From: Tritrichomonas musculus
Lineage: Eukaryota > Parabasalia > Tritrichomonadida > Tritrichomonadidae
NCBI GenBank assembly: GCA_039105265.1
Contig: JAPFFF010000002.1
Span: 7,626,001 to 7,690,000, forward strand
DNA length: 64,000 nt
Direction: 5' to 3'
Both the position numbers and the translations under genes were made by a program. This document shows positions 47,075 to 57,110 of this stretch, one piece after another (position 1 is the first letter of the stretch; each line of letters begins with the position of its first letter). The notes under the pieces are model-generated. The model worked only from the letters and a program-made list of their open reading frames with translations, was not told the DNA's origin and searched no databases.

Positions 47075-50000
47075 TTAATGCTTTCTTATAAATAGAACTG
47101 AAACAAGCTCAAAAGCATCAAACTCGAGATTAATTGACAGTTGGGGTCCATCGTTTAGAATCTTCAAGTTTGTTGCATTTGTTTGTGGTTCTTCAAGTAG
47201 ATCGACAATTTTTGCCTCCCACTTAGAAGCATCAAGGAGTGGGAATTTAACATTACATGATCTCCAACCTCCAGAAGCTTCATAAAACCTGCCAATAAAG
47301 CCATCAACGTTATCAAAAGCAGGTTTAAGTGTTTCAAGTACAACATTCTTATCTGAAAGAACTGCAAATTGTGCATCATATGGAACATTCAAATCTGTCT
47401 CATTAATTGGTGTTCTTGGTTGTTCATAATCAGCAAGAACAAGAGGATTGTTCAAATCATCAGAAAGAGCTACGATGTTGCTGTTTTCAAAACCACCGTT
47501 GTGTAGAACAAGTCTATAAACAAATTTCCTGATTCCAAAATCTGCCCATTGATCTGTTTGCATTGGAGCTTTTAATAGTGAAAGGCGAATAACATTTTCA
47601 TGTACATCAAAGCCAACTTTGACATCTGAACAAAGTGAAACACCATTAGATGATTCACTAAGATCAGCCCATCTTCCATTTGCTTCGAACTTTGCCATAT
47701 CACGCTTTGTATTCTTATGGGTTGGACGTTGTATGTGGCCAAATTGAATGCCAAAGCGAGCTGATCGACTTCTAATTGTTGTTGGGAAGGAAACTTTGAG
47801 AAGTTTATCATGTTGAGTCCAATTGACAGTTGTTTGAAAGTCAATGAAAGGTGAAAGCTCAGAAAACGTAAGGGTTTGATTGATTGTTGATGTTTCAGCA
47901 GGGCCATCCCCAACTCTCTCAATTTCATAATGAAGAACTATGGAATTGGTGGTCGCTTCACCGTTTGAGTTCTTTGGATTGAAATCGAATCCTACAAATT
48001 TTGGTGGTTTTAATTGCATCTCTTTGTGATATAATTGAATATCCCATGCAGGCCAATTGATTGGTCGGTCCTCGTAAAGTTCAAATTGATTTCCTGGAGC
48101 GCTTAAGTATTCGCGTCCTGTTTTTAGATCAGTTGCAGATCCTATAGTTCCATTTTCATTGAAAACAACTTTGAAAAATGGTGTTGTAACAGTTCGTGTT
48201 TTTGGATCAATCTTAATTTTGCCAGGAACTGTTGTTGGCTGTAAACTTGATGAAAGGAATGGTTCCTTGAGCTCATGAATTGTGTAATTATTATCTTTGG
48301 TTCTTTCATAAGTCGTGGTTACTGTTTCATCTTTAGATAAAACTAAATTTTCATCTTTAACCATCCATCCACAAGGATGAATGATTTGTGAGCCTACTGT
48401 TCTTTTGTGAGAAAGAGTATTGAAAATAATTTGGGAATTTTCATTGGTAGGTGTTCGAATATGTGATGATATTTCCTTTGAGAGTAGCTCTTCGATTTCT
48501 CTAAGTCTCGCTAAACGAGGTCTTCCACGTTTTATAATATCTTGGTTGGCTTCATTTACAGAAGAACCTGGAATTGCATCATGAAAGTGAAATAGAAGTG
48601 TATCTTCCCAAGTAGACTCGATTTCACCCAAAAGCTTTTTATCTTCAAAATTAAATACTGAGTTCAGAATTGTATAAAGCCATTCAACATTATGAAGATG
48701 AGCCTCAAGCATTCTGTTTTGTCGTTTGACTTCTTCTTGTGTGGTTAATGTTCCTCTGTGATACTCAAGATAAAGTTCATCGTCCCATATTGGAAGTTGG
48801 TCTTTCTTTTCACGAATTGGAATGAAAAGTTCTTCAAGAGAGGGAAAGACAAGACGTGGAACCCCTGGAACGCTTGGTAATTCGTTCATTAAATTCATGT
48901 TCCAAACCATTTCTTCAGTAATACCACCTCCGCCATCACCATTTCCTGATGTGTGCAATGCTGATGTTGGAAGAAGGTCACGCTGTTTGTAAGATTTAAG
49001 GGTTCCTATCATTTCATATGCAGTAGTAACACCTGTATAAGTTGCTGTTTGGTAGCTCCATGAACTTGGTGTAGTAATAAAATGGGTAAGAACGTCACTG
49101 CCATCAATACCTCTCCAAACAAATGTAGAATGAGGGAATTTTGTATATTCCGACCATGATATCTTTGATGTAACAAATGAGTCGAGATTTGCTTTACGCA
49201 TAATTTGAGGAAGGTTTGCTGAAAAGCCAAAGCAATCGGGGAGGAAAAGGACAGTTTGTTTGCATCCAAGTTCTTTGGTGAAAAAGCGTGTTCCAAGAAC
49301 AATTTGACGTACTAATGACTCACCTGATGGTAAAGATGTATCTGGTTCAATCCAACTGGCTCCATCAGCAACCCATCGCTTTTTACTAATCTTTTCGACA
49401 ATACGTTCGTAAATTTCCGGACAATCTTCTTTTAGCCATTTGTAATGTTGTGGTGACGTGGCCAAAAACTTCCATTTAACTGAACTATTATCATCAAAAT
49501 CAAAAGGTGGATTGTTAAGTAAACGTAGCATTGTTGTTGCTGTGTTAGCTGTCTTAAAACGAGTTATATCATACGGCCATAGCCAGCATGTATCAATGTG
49601 GCTATACCCAATGACTGAAATTGCTGGATCAGATGAAGATGGTTTAGGAAGAGAGCCAAGAGAACTAATGAGATGTTGAAGAGCAGCATCGACACTATTA
49701 TAGAATGCATGTGAATTTTTATCGTGCTGGCGAATTTGTGGTAATTGGATAGGATAATTAAGATCGCGAATATCAAGCATTCGAACAGTTGAATCGAGAA
49801 TACGGATAAATTCACTTCTCTCTTTGTTTTCTTCTGGAAGTTCTTTGATTACGCTTAAAAGGAAACGAATTCGGTGGTATAAAGATTCCGTCTTTTTATG
49901 AATTAATGTAATCCCGAATTTAACAAGACTTGGCTCTGATAAACAACGAGCTGTAAATACTCTAACTTCAACATGGCCTGTTTCTTGAATAGTGGCGCCT

Positions 50001-50458
50001 TTGTGAAATTCGTCAATAGCAGAATATGCTTTTCCGTTGAGCCATATTCTGCCTTCAGGGCCTGCTGGCGTATCATCGTCCCACGGTCGAACAAGATAAT
50101 TTCTTGTAACTTGGAAATTTAAATACATCGAGTAAACATTTGGATCATAACCTTCGGGTTTAGAAACATCTCCTTGAAATGCAAACCAATCATAATGTGT
50201 TTTCCCAAATGAATACTCTTCACTAGCATTAAAATCTTTCCAAACATAGTTTTCTGAAGATGGAATCTTTTGACTTGCAGTTGCATTGACGCAAACTTTC
50301 CCATTTTCTGCTGAAGTAAAAGAATAGTATCGCTTAGTATTAATAAGTTCGAGATATTTGTTAATCTTTCGAAGGGTATTTTGTGGATCTGCAATTATGA
50401 ATGAAGTTGAGTGCATCAAAAAAGTGAATATAAACATTTTAAAATAGAAATTAACCAT
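47075..50458 (-). CDS. Glycoside hydrolase family 38 alpha-mannosidase, secreted or lysosomal
   Basis: 1127 residues. An N-terminal hydrophobic segment (about 8-23, MFIFTFLMHSTSFIIA) is a probable signal peptide. The catalytic domain has GYSHIDTCWLWP (about 284-295, with HxD binding Zn), FLPDCFGFSANLPQI (about 405-419, Asp nucleophile) and FHFHDAIPGSS (about 622-632, Zn-binding His/Asp). A galactose-mutarotase-like beta region follows (about 740-1127). The motif set agrees with GH38 enzymes that trim alpha-linked mannose from N-glycans or glycoproteins. All residues seen at the active site are intact. Length fits the cytosolic/vacuolar (Ams1-like) subgroup, but the signal peptide suggests the endo-lysosomal or extracellular space. 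That is plausible for a parasite or commensal that digests host mucin and glycans (inference). Confidence 0.95.
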   Translation of the reverse strand: MVNFYFKMFIFTFLMHSTSFIIADPQNTLRKINKYLELINTKRYYSFTSAENGKVCVNATASQKIPSSENYVWKDFNASEEYSFGKTHYDWFAFQGDVSKPEGYDPNVYSMYLNFQVTRNYLVRPWDDDTPAGPEGRIWLNGKAYSAIDEFHKGATIQETGHVEVRVFTARCLSEPSLVKFGITLIHKKTESLYHRIRFLLSVIKELPEENKERSEFIRILDSTVRMLDIRDLNYPIQLPQIRQHDKNSHAFYNSVDAALQHLISSLGSLPKPSSSDPAISVIGYSHIDTCWLWPYDITRFKTANTATTMLRLLNNPPFDFDDNSSVKWKFLATSPQHYKWLKEDCPEIYERIVEKISKKRWVADGASWIEPDTSLPSGESLVRQIVLGTRFFTKELGCKQTVLFLPDCFGFSANLPQIMRKANLDSFVTSKISWSEYTKFPHSTFVWRGIDGSDVLTHFITTPSSWSYQTATYTGVTTAYEMIGTLKSYKQRDLLPTSALHTSGNGDGGGGITEEMVWNMNLMNELPSVPGVPRLVFPSLEELFIPIREKKDQLPIWDDELYLEYHRGTLTTQEEVKRQNRMLEAHLHNVEWLYTILNSVFNFEDKKLLGEIESTWEDTLLFHFHDAIPGSSVNEANQDIIKRGRPRLARLREIEELLSKEISSHIRTPTNENSQIIFNTLSHKRTVGSQIIHPCGWMVKDENLVLSKDETVTTTYERTKDNNYTIHELKEPFLSSSLQPTTVPGKIKIDPKTRTVTTPFFKVVFNENGTIGSATDLKTGREYLSAPGNQFELYEDRPINWPAWDIQLYHKEMQLKPPKFVGFDFNPKNSNGEATTNSIVLHYEIERVGDGPAETSTINQTLTFSELSPFIDFQTTVNWTQHDKLLKVSFPTTIRSRSARFGIQFGHIQRPTHKNTKRDMAKFEANGRWADLSESSNGVSLCSDVKVGFDVHENVIRLSLLKAPMQTDQWADFGIRKFVYRLVLHNGGFENSNIVALSDDLNNPLVLADYEQPRTPINETDLNVPYDAQFAVLSDKNVVLETLKPAFDNVDGFIGRFYEASGGWRSCNVKFPLLDASKWEAKIVDLLEEPQTNATNLKILNDGPQLSINLEFDAFELVSVLFIRKH

Positions 50459-50767
50459 ATAAAGCTCAAGTCGTAATTCACAAAATATGGTTATATTAAT
50501 TTCAAAGGATTTTTTCTAAAGAAATAAAAGTTATGTGATTATTCGTTTTTCTTTATTCTTATGTTATCTTATTATTTTTTGAGAATTAAATGTATTATTA
50601 TAATTTATCATTATTATCACTATTTTAAATAAATATTTGCATAAGTAATTATTGAAATTATCGTTTATTTATAGATTTTTTCTTCATACAAAAAAATAAG
50701 AAATAATAAAAAATTCAATTGATAATTCAATTTTCCTGAAAATCTTCATGAAATGAACATAAAATAA
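50459..50767. other. Divergent promoter region
   Basis: 309 bases between the mannosidase (minus) and a small gene (plus). AT-rich, with no element recognised. Confidence 0.4.
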
Positions 50768-51148
50768 TTGATCTTTCACATGAATGAGTCATCACTATCC
50801 TTAAGCGATTCAATATTTCTCCAGACAAGCGAATTCGCGAATGGTAAAGAATTAGCAAAATTAATAAAAAAACTCAGTGAAAAGCCCGATTTAATAAATA
50901 CTGAGAATGTAACCAAAATACACTATTTATTGGTATATCTTGAAGAAGACCTTAAGCAAGTGCAAATATTTGATCAATCAAACTCTGAGCCATTGGCTAA
51001 ATTACTTCATGCACTTAGTCATAAAGTTGCTACTTTGCATTTCGTCCATAAAGGAAAATTTGAAGACGCAGTGAATGCTATCGATGTTGTTCCAACTCGA
51101 GAAACAATGAAACAGCATTTTCGAAAAATTGGTATCAATATTCTTTAA
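50768..51148 (+). CDS. Small unrecognised helical protein
   Basis: 126 residues (122 if Met5, MNESSLSLSD, is the start). It is predicted to be helical and polar, with segments FANGKELAKLIKKLSEKPDL, VTKIHYLLVYLEEDLKQ, PLAKLLHALSHKVATLHFVH and a basic C-terminal TRETMKQHFRKIG. The first half vaguely recalls the TFIIS N-terminal helical bundle, but I cannot support that. It lies 138 bases before the ITPK1-like gene on the same strand. A 22-base palindrome (AATATTCTTT-AA-AAAGAATATT, 51138-51159) spans the stop codon and may serve 3'-end formation. Confidence 0.6.
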   Translation: MIFHMNESSLSLSDSIFLQTSEFANGKELAKLIKKLSEKPDLINTENVTKIHYLLVYLEEDLKQVQIFDQSNSEPLAKLLHALSHKVATLHFVHKGKFEDAVNAIDVVPTRETMKQHFRKIGINIL

Positions 51149-51159
51149 AAAGAATATTA
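51138..51159. repeat. Palindrome spanning a stop codon
   Basis: Ten-base arms around a 2-base centre, covering the last codons and the TAA of the gene ending at 51148. It could form a 3'-end hairpin in the mRNA, or be a chance AT-rich palindrome. Confidence 0.4.
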
Positions 51160-51286
51160 CCTTTAAATCTACTAAGCAATGATTATAATTAATATAAAAA
51201 ATAACGAAATTCGATTGCATATACCAATATATTATTTTTCAAATATTTATAAAATGCTTTTATGTTTTCTATAGTTATTTGTTTAT

Positions 51287-52102
51287 ATGCTTTCAAAAGT
51301 TTTACAGTATATGAGAGTTGGGTTTTACGTGAAACCTGGCAAATGGGATAAAATGAATATGCCACATTTTGTGAAAGTAGCCAATAAGATAGGTATCACA
51401 ATTATTCGGATTGATTTAAGTAAAAGTTTAGATGAGCAAGGTCCATTTGATCTAATTGTGCATAAATCAATTGATCTTTTTGTGCAATCAAATTATTTTC
51501 ATAATGAAATAGTTAAATTGCAGCTTCAGAATTTCAAAAACTACATAACATCACATCCTGAAATTCCAATATCAAATCCATTATCTTTCGATGAGCTTGT
51601 AACATCAAGACGAAAAATTTTCAATGCGCTTTTTAAACTACAATTTAATAATAATTGTATTATTCCAAATCTCTCTATATTAACTGAAAAATATGTAATT
51701 AAGCCAGATCTTGCATGTGGATCAGAAATAGCTCATAAATTTGAATTCACTAATAGGAGCAATGCTCTTATTTTAAATGAAAACAATAGAGATGTTATTG
51801 TTCAGCCTTATTTTGATACTGGAAATGCTGTTTTGAAAGTCTATTCAATTGGAAATATTACAAAAGTGCACGTTATAAATCCAGACTCAATAAAACTCGA
51901 TTATAATAAGACTTCTATTGAAAGTATTGCTGATGTTTTACGTAACGCTTTTGAATGTGATCTTTTTGGATTCGATCTTGTTCGAGAAATCCAAAGTGGA
52001 AATTGGTATATCGTTGATCTGAACTCTTTTTCTGGAATTGAAGTTATTCCTGGCTTTGAAGAATTGCTGATTAAATTCTTTCGCCAAAAATTGCAAAAGT
52101 AG
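51287..52102 (+). CDS. ITPK1: Inositol-tetrakisphosphate 1-kinase-like enzyme
   Basis: 271 residues. It aligns along its length with human ITPK1. MRVGFYVKPGKWDKMNMPHF matches the VGYCIAEKKIKKLNFQAF start, LDEQGPFDLIVHKSID matches the IEEQGPLDVIIHKLTD stretch, and NYITSHPEIPISNPL matches the YIDAHPETIVLDPL stretch. The ATP-grasp end is CDLFGFDLVREIQSGNWYIV, then DLNSFSGIEVIPGFEELL, matching LFGIDII ... DINAFPGYEGV. Asp and Asn of DLNSF would bind Mg. The enzyme phosphorylates inositol phosphates (position 1 in animals) on the route to InsP5, InsP6 and pyrophosphates. It is shorter than the animal enzyme (about 410 residues), lacking the C-terminal tail. Met9 (51311) could also be the start. 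Confidence 0.88.
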   Translation: MLSKVLQYMRVGFYVKPGKWDKMNMPHFVKVANKIGITIIRIDLSKSLDEQGPFDLIVHKSIDLFVQSNYFHNEIVKLQLQNFKNYITSHPEIPISNPLSFDELVTSRRKIFNALFKLQFNNNCIIPNLSILTEKYVIKPDLACGSEIAHKFEFTNRSNALILNENNRDVIVQPYFDTGNAVLKVYSIGNITKVHVINPDSIKLDYNKTSIESIADVLRNAFECDLFGFDLVREIQSGNWYIVDLNSFSGIEVIPGFEELLIKFFRQKLQK

Positions 52103-52690
52103 TGGTTTCTCTATTTATAGTATTTGATTTGTATGTAAAATATTTAGTACAAAATTGAAAAAATAAAAAAAATTGAGAGGAAAGTCAACAAATATTCTTT
52201 GTTTTTAATATTTAGTATATAAAGAATAGTTAAAATAAGAATAAAAAAGATAAAAAAGATATTTTTATTGTAATAATTCTTTTTAATCATAAGATATTGA
52301 TGGTTATCTTTTCAATACACCATTCAAAAAGTTGATTTTGATGTGCTAAAAATCATACTTAGATAATATTTGGGATTATATTTGGTCATAGCTATACCCG
52401 AAATTCTAAAAAGGAATAAAGAGATACGATTTTAGGATTTGGGTTTGGAGATTTTTGAGTGAAAGTCTAAGATTATAAAAACGAAACTTTTTCATGAAGG
52501 TTTGAGAAAAGTTTCATGACTTGTAAACAATTCAAAATTGAATAGGCCTCTTTTTGGAGTTTTTTGGGATTTTGGTTTGTTATCTATTTTCATAATAAAT
52601 ATATTAATTATTTTTCATTTTAATTAAATAAGAACCTTCTTCCGTTAATTACAATAAAAACTTTCAATCTTGAATAACTATAATCTTTTT
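52103..52690. other. Intergenic region before the Polinton fossil
   Basis: AT-rich spacer with G-rich and T-rich short runs (about 52370-52570). No gene recognised. The left end of the fossil element is not sharply defined. Confidence 0.35.
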
Positions 52691-55600
52691 AGGTGATCCA
52701 ATTTTGATTCATTCGTGCAACAACCTGTATGGTCTGGAATTGTTATCGCCTTGTATAAGTTGGATCGAGGCCAGCTAGATAATCATATTTTCTTGATTAA
52801 AAAAAAAAAACTTTTTATTCTTTTCTATTTAACATACTATAGACATAAAATGATAAAGGTTATTTCGTTTCGTTATGGAACCCCTCTATTTCGAGGTTCA
52901 TGGGATCTCCTAACATCATGTGAGTACCATTTTTGGTATTTTTGACCTTGAACTTTTTTTAACGGCTAAGATCATGTTGTGTAGGTCCATATCGAATATC
53001 TTATTTATAATATTCTCTTGCTCTACCTTGCATAGCAGGTGGTTCAGGCTTCTTAAGATATTTTGGTAGTAGAGGTACTGGTTTATCATGTTGACCAATA
53101 TGTCTAAAAAATCCACCATCAGTTATGTTAACAGGTTGTTCATGTAGAGGTTTCGTTATATGTTCTCGAGTATCAAGGAATCTAACAGGATTGAATGTGA
53201 CTGAATATGTATTAGTATTGATGAATACACCAAAATGTTGGAATCCTATGTCTTTATTTTTCAGGGTAGCTTCATTAAACATCATACCTTCTCTTCCAAC
53301 AATCTCTGTTTGTGGGCTCCAGTAATCATTCGACATTTACAATAAAATATCCTTCTTTATGTTTATTCATGAGTTGTTAAATCATAAGGAACAATACTTA
53401 CTGATGATGGTATACCATTTGGTCTAATCAAAATACTAATTGATATATCTGTTAATAAGTATAATAATGGAGGCGTATCAACTTCCTTTCTAAATGGATT
53501 ATCTGCCTTTTGACTACATATCAGTTCGAAGTTAATAGGTGCAAGACTTGAAAGACCTTGTTGATATGTTCCATCGGTTTCAGTCGGAAGACCTATAAAG
53601 AATGAGGACCTATCACTTGGATAATAACCTGTTGTGTTTTCATTATATTGATACTCATTAGATAGACTTGTAATAACCTCTTTGTTAAATCCATTTTGCT
53701 CTCCATTCATGTTTAATTGCATTTTGACAATATTCGAGAAACTCAGGATACTTACCATTAGTACCAAATGCTTTAGCCGGGATATTGTTGTAATTACCAC
53801 AATTCATGTGGAATGCTCCAAAAATTGGATTCTTGAAGTATGTCTTATGTGTATGCTTGAGTGGGAATAAGCAAAACATACTATCTACAAAATTAGGCGT
53901 GATAGTGATGGTTGCTTTGTCTTGCTCTGCATTAAGAGGTCTTGTGCAAGTGTAAAATGACATAATCTGTGTTGGGAGTGTGAGTGGGTGTTGTGGGTTT
54001 GCATACCTTTGAACAAGTGCTGTATATACCGATTCATGAATACCAAAGCATGGGATAATACTTGCACACTCCTCAATGGAATAGTCAACCACACTCCAAG
54101 TTCTCCAATCATTATATACATCTCTTTTAATTCTTTCTTTAGTTTTGTTAGCTCCTTCACCTGTTTCAACTTCTATTGCTCCACCATGGCTGTCTCCTAC
54201 TGGTGGGAGATGCTTTGGATGGTTAATATCTTCCATCTTTATTGTTGTCATACTTGTCCACATCCATATTTATTCTCCAATAGGTAGAAATTCATTGATA
54301 ATTTCATCTACATCAAAGTCTTTCATTACACTTGGATTAAAAACTAACCTTCTTTCAAAACCAACTGGACAATAAACCATACTAGCTGTTGAGAAGTATA
54401 GACGTAATTCGATTTTACCTGCAAAGGCTGACAAGTACTTGATATTAGATAAAGGTAGGAATCGTCGTAAATCAATCTTTAATCTTATTGTTTCAGTAAT
54501 AGTTTCAACAGTATTATCAAGATTCGCAAAAAAAACCACATCTCCTTCCATGAGTATCATTCCAAATATCTTTATGTCTGGCTTTGTTGTATATATCATC
54601 TCTTTTGGTGACTTCATTTGCACTGCATGCTGTTAAAAAGGATTCTTCACATGCAAAGTTCTGGGTATAAAGTGTCATACCATTTGCAACAATCTCATAC
54701 TTCTCAACAGCATCTCGAGCATCCTTGAAACCAAGCCAAACCTTTCCAAAATTATAACCTTCAATATTAGTTAAATCACTTTTAATTTTCTTATCAATAT
54801 TTAATGTCACTTTGATATCTGCTCGAATTAAACCATTATATATATCTGCTGAATTTTGTGTATTGAATGATATAATACATGGTGTATATGAACCACTCTT
54901 AATTGGTGGTGATGGTGAATAGGATGTTTGTGGATTTAATGCATACGCCTTATTTGTATCACTAAGTGCAACGCAAATATCAACAACATCAAAATAGGAT
55001 GCAATTTGGGTACAAACCTCTGCTGAGGTTCTCATATATTGTTCCTTGTTGAGCATTTTTTAGATGATAAAAATTTATATCATATCTTCAAAGATGCGAT
55101 TTCTCCTACCAATTATTCGTTGAGGTATATATTGTTGTTGTGGTTCTTCATAATGTTGTGGTGTTTTACTCATTCTTTTATCAACAACCTCTTTTATCAT
55201 TCGTCTCTGTTCTTTCTTTTCTCAGCTTATCTTCATTTTTTCACCTAGTGATTATAACTGTTTGATTATTTCTTCATTCACAGTAGGGTCATATGTTTGT
55301 TGATTTTTTCGTGGTTTTGGATGTTTTCGTGCAGCTTTCGAACTTAATGACTTTCTTGGAGTTTCTTTATTATCATCACTATTTGAGTTTTCTTGAGTTT
55401 CTTCGAGTATCTCATTTTCGGAGTTTTCTTGAGAATCTTGACTAATTTAAGTTTTTCGAGGTTTTACGATATACTTATCTTTCTTCTTTGTTGGCAAAAC
55501 TTCCCAATCTGGGTCATCTTTACCATTCAACCATCTATGAATAACTGCGAGTCTTCTTGAACCTGTTAAATGTTTTGACATTTAAAAATAAACAAAAAAA

Positions 55601-55837
55601 GTTAATAATGTGAGTTTTATATATAAGTTCTTGTATAGTCGTTTGTACTTCCTCCACTATCTTGGAAAGGTCTCTCCGAGTGAGATGAATATGTTGACTT
55701 ATCAAGAGGTGTATCAACTGCTTCACTCTTTGCTGATATATTAATTGATGATAATGCTGCGTCAGCTATATTGATTGTACCTACTTCATTTTGAATATAC
55801 GAACGATAGAGCTTTTTGAATGTCCGGCTTTTTGAAT

Positions 55838-55912
55838 AGGGTCCAGGGGCGGGAGCCCTTGGAGTAGTGGTAGGCTGTGCGATAGCGGAGCCTACCGTAC
55901 ACTACTCTTGGG
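55838..55912. repeat. GC-rich nested hairpins in the Polinton fossil
   Basis: CCAGGGGC/GCCCTTGG arms (about 55843-55862), then GTAGTG-GTAGGCT paired with AGCCTAC-CGTA-CACTAC (about 55865-55906). They lie between small frames of the fossil and are non-coding. They are far more GC-rich than anything else in the window. Confidence 0.7.
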
Positions 55913-56679
55913 GTCATCGTTCGGTATGAACTGTCTTACAATAAGGACATGTTTCAAGTAGTAGTTGCCATTTAAACAAACACGTATATACCCCTCAATG
56001 TGTGTCGAGTCCTTGCCTATGAAATGATTACTCTTACGCCTTATTGTAAAAGGATATCTATTAAGTATCTCATAATCTTTGAGTGGTACAAATACCATTT
56101 TCTCACTTTTTGAATAATTTAAAGATTTTCATTTCATTTTTATTTTTGAATGAGCAAGTGGGGGAAAATCGTTGTTAATGGAATTGATAATAATGGACCT
56201 CGTTATTATCCTCTTGATGACAAAGAAAAAAACATTATCAAGTTCCAAAAGAAAAAAGCGCGAGTAAACTTTTATAAAAACTATTATAAACATCAAGAGA
56301 TAGGTGTTCAAACTGAAGAACTTCTAGATGTAGGTGTTCAAACTGAAGAAAAAGTTGAACTACATACTATAGAAGAACTACTTAGTAAAATTTAACTTCT
56401 TTTATTTTATTGTTATTTTTTTATTTTTGTCTTAAATGAATAGTGCTATTAACGGAATGAATAATGACTCATCAGCTTTATATGCAAAATTTAAAGGTAT
56501 TAAAGACAAGATATTTTGAAAATGTATGAATGAAGATGATGATAAATTAGCTGGTCAATTCGATATAATGATAAATATAATCAAGTCTTCTAAAGGACTC
56601 TATGAAGACATCGAAAAAGCGAAGTTATTATTGACGTCAATTGATGCACGTATCTCTATAGCTGAACATCAAAATAGAC

Positions 56680-56746
56680 TATGAGGGACCCGAGAAGGTT
56701 GTCGGGGTGGTCCCGAGAAGGGTGTTGGGTTCCCTAATAGTAATTC
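56680..56746. repeat. GC-rich inverted repeat near the right side of the Polinton fossil
   Basis: Arms CTATGAGGGACCC (about 56680) and GGGTTCCCTAATAG (about 56733-56746) are near reverse complements around a G-rich loop. Similar in kind to the hairpins at 55838-55912. Confidence 0.6.
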
Positions 56747-56800
56747 GAAAAAAGTTCAAGAACCAACTATGCCTTTAAAAAAGAGATTAATTGCATAATA

Positions 56801-57110
56801 TGCAAAAATTTTATTAACATATCATGCTATTCATTTATTATACAGATAAAGAAAAATCTGCTGACTAATCTTTCCGCATTTAAAACTGATTTTTGAATGC
56901 TTAAATAGTCAATTAAGATTGGATTATCAATAGTTTCTGTTTCAAAATGAATTTTTGATCAATCCTATTCTTTTTGTAATCTTTCTTTAAGTCCATTAAC
57001 TTTGTGAAAATCCCAATTTAATTATTGAATTTCTATTACTTCCTTCTCTTTATAATTGAAAGTGAAATTCAATAAACACTCAAACTTTGTGAAGAAAATT
57101 TAAACGTTAT
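56801..57110. other. Intergenic region upstream of the Sfi1-like gene
   Basis: AT-rich spacer with no element recognised. It marks the return to host base composition after the fossil. Confidence 0.4.

Larger units (their letters stand above)
52690..56800 (-). mobile_element. Polinton/Maverick fossil, structural-gene part
   Basis: A block richer in G and C than its flanks, with compact, mostly minus-strand frames separated by short non-coding hairpins, unlike the host genes around it. Frames with the look of trichomonad Maverick structural proteins fall in about 53000-55060; the parts at about 52990-53340 and 53360-54265 are the most protein-like. Small frames on either strand follow to about 56400 (parts near 55535-55730, 55890-56100 and, on plus, 56150-56395). 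Family assignment rests on the general style of Maverick virion-protein regions and on GC-rich palindromes typical of the element, not on a matched domain. No polymerase, integrase, protease or packaging ATPase is visible, so only part of an element is here. It is broken, with several breaks (roughly five or more). The frames still visible suggest fairly recent death. Ends are approximate and no terminal repeats were found. Confidence 0.6.
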
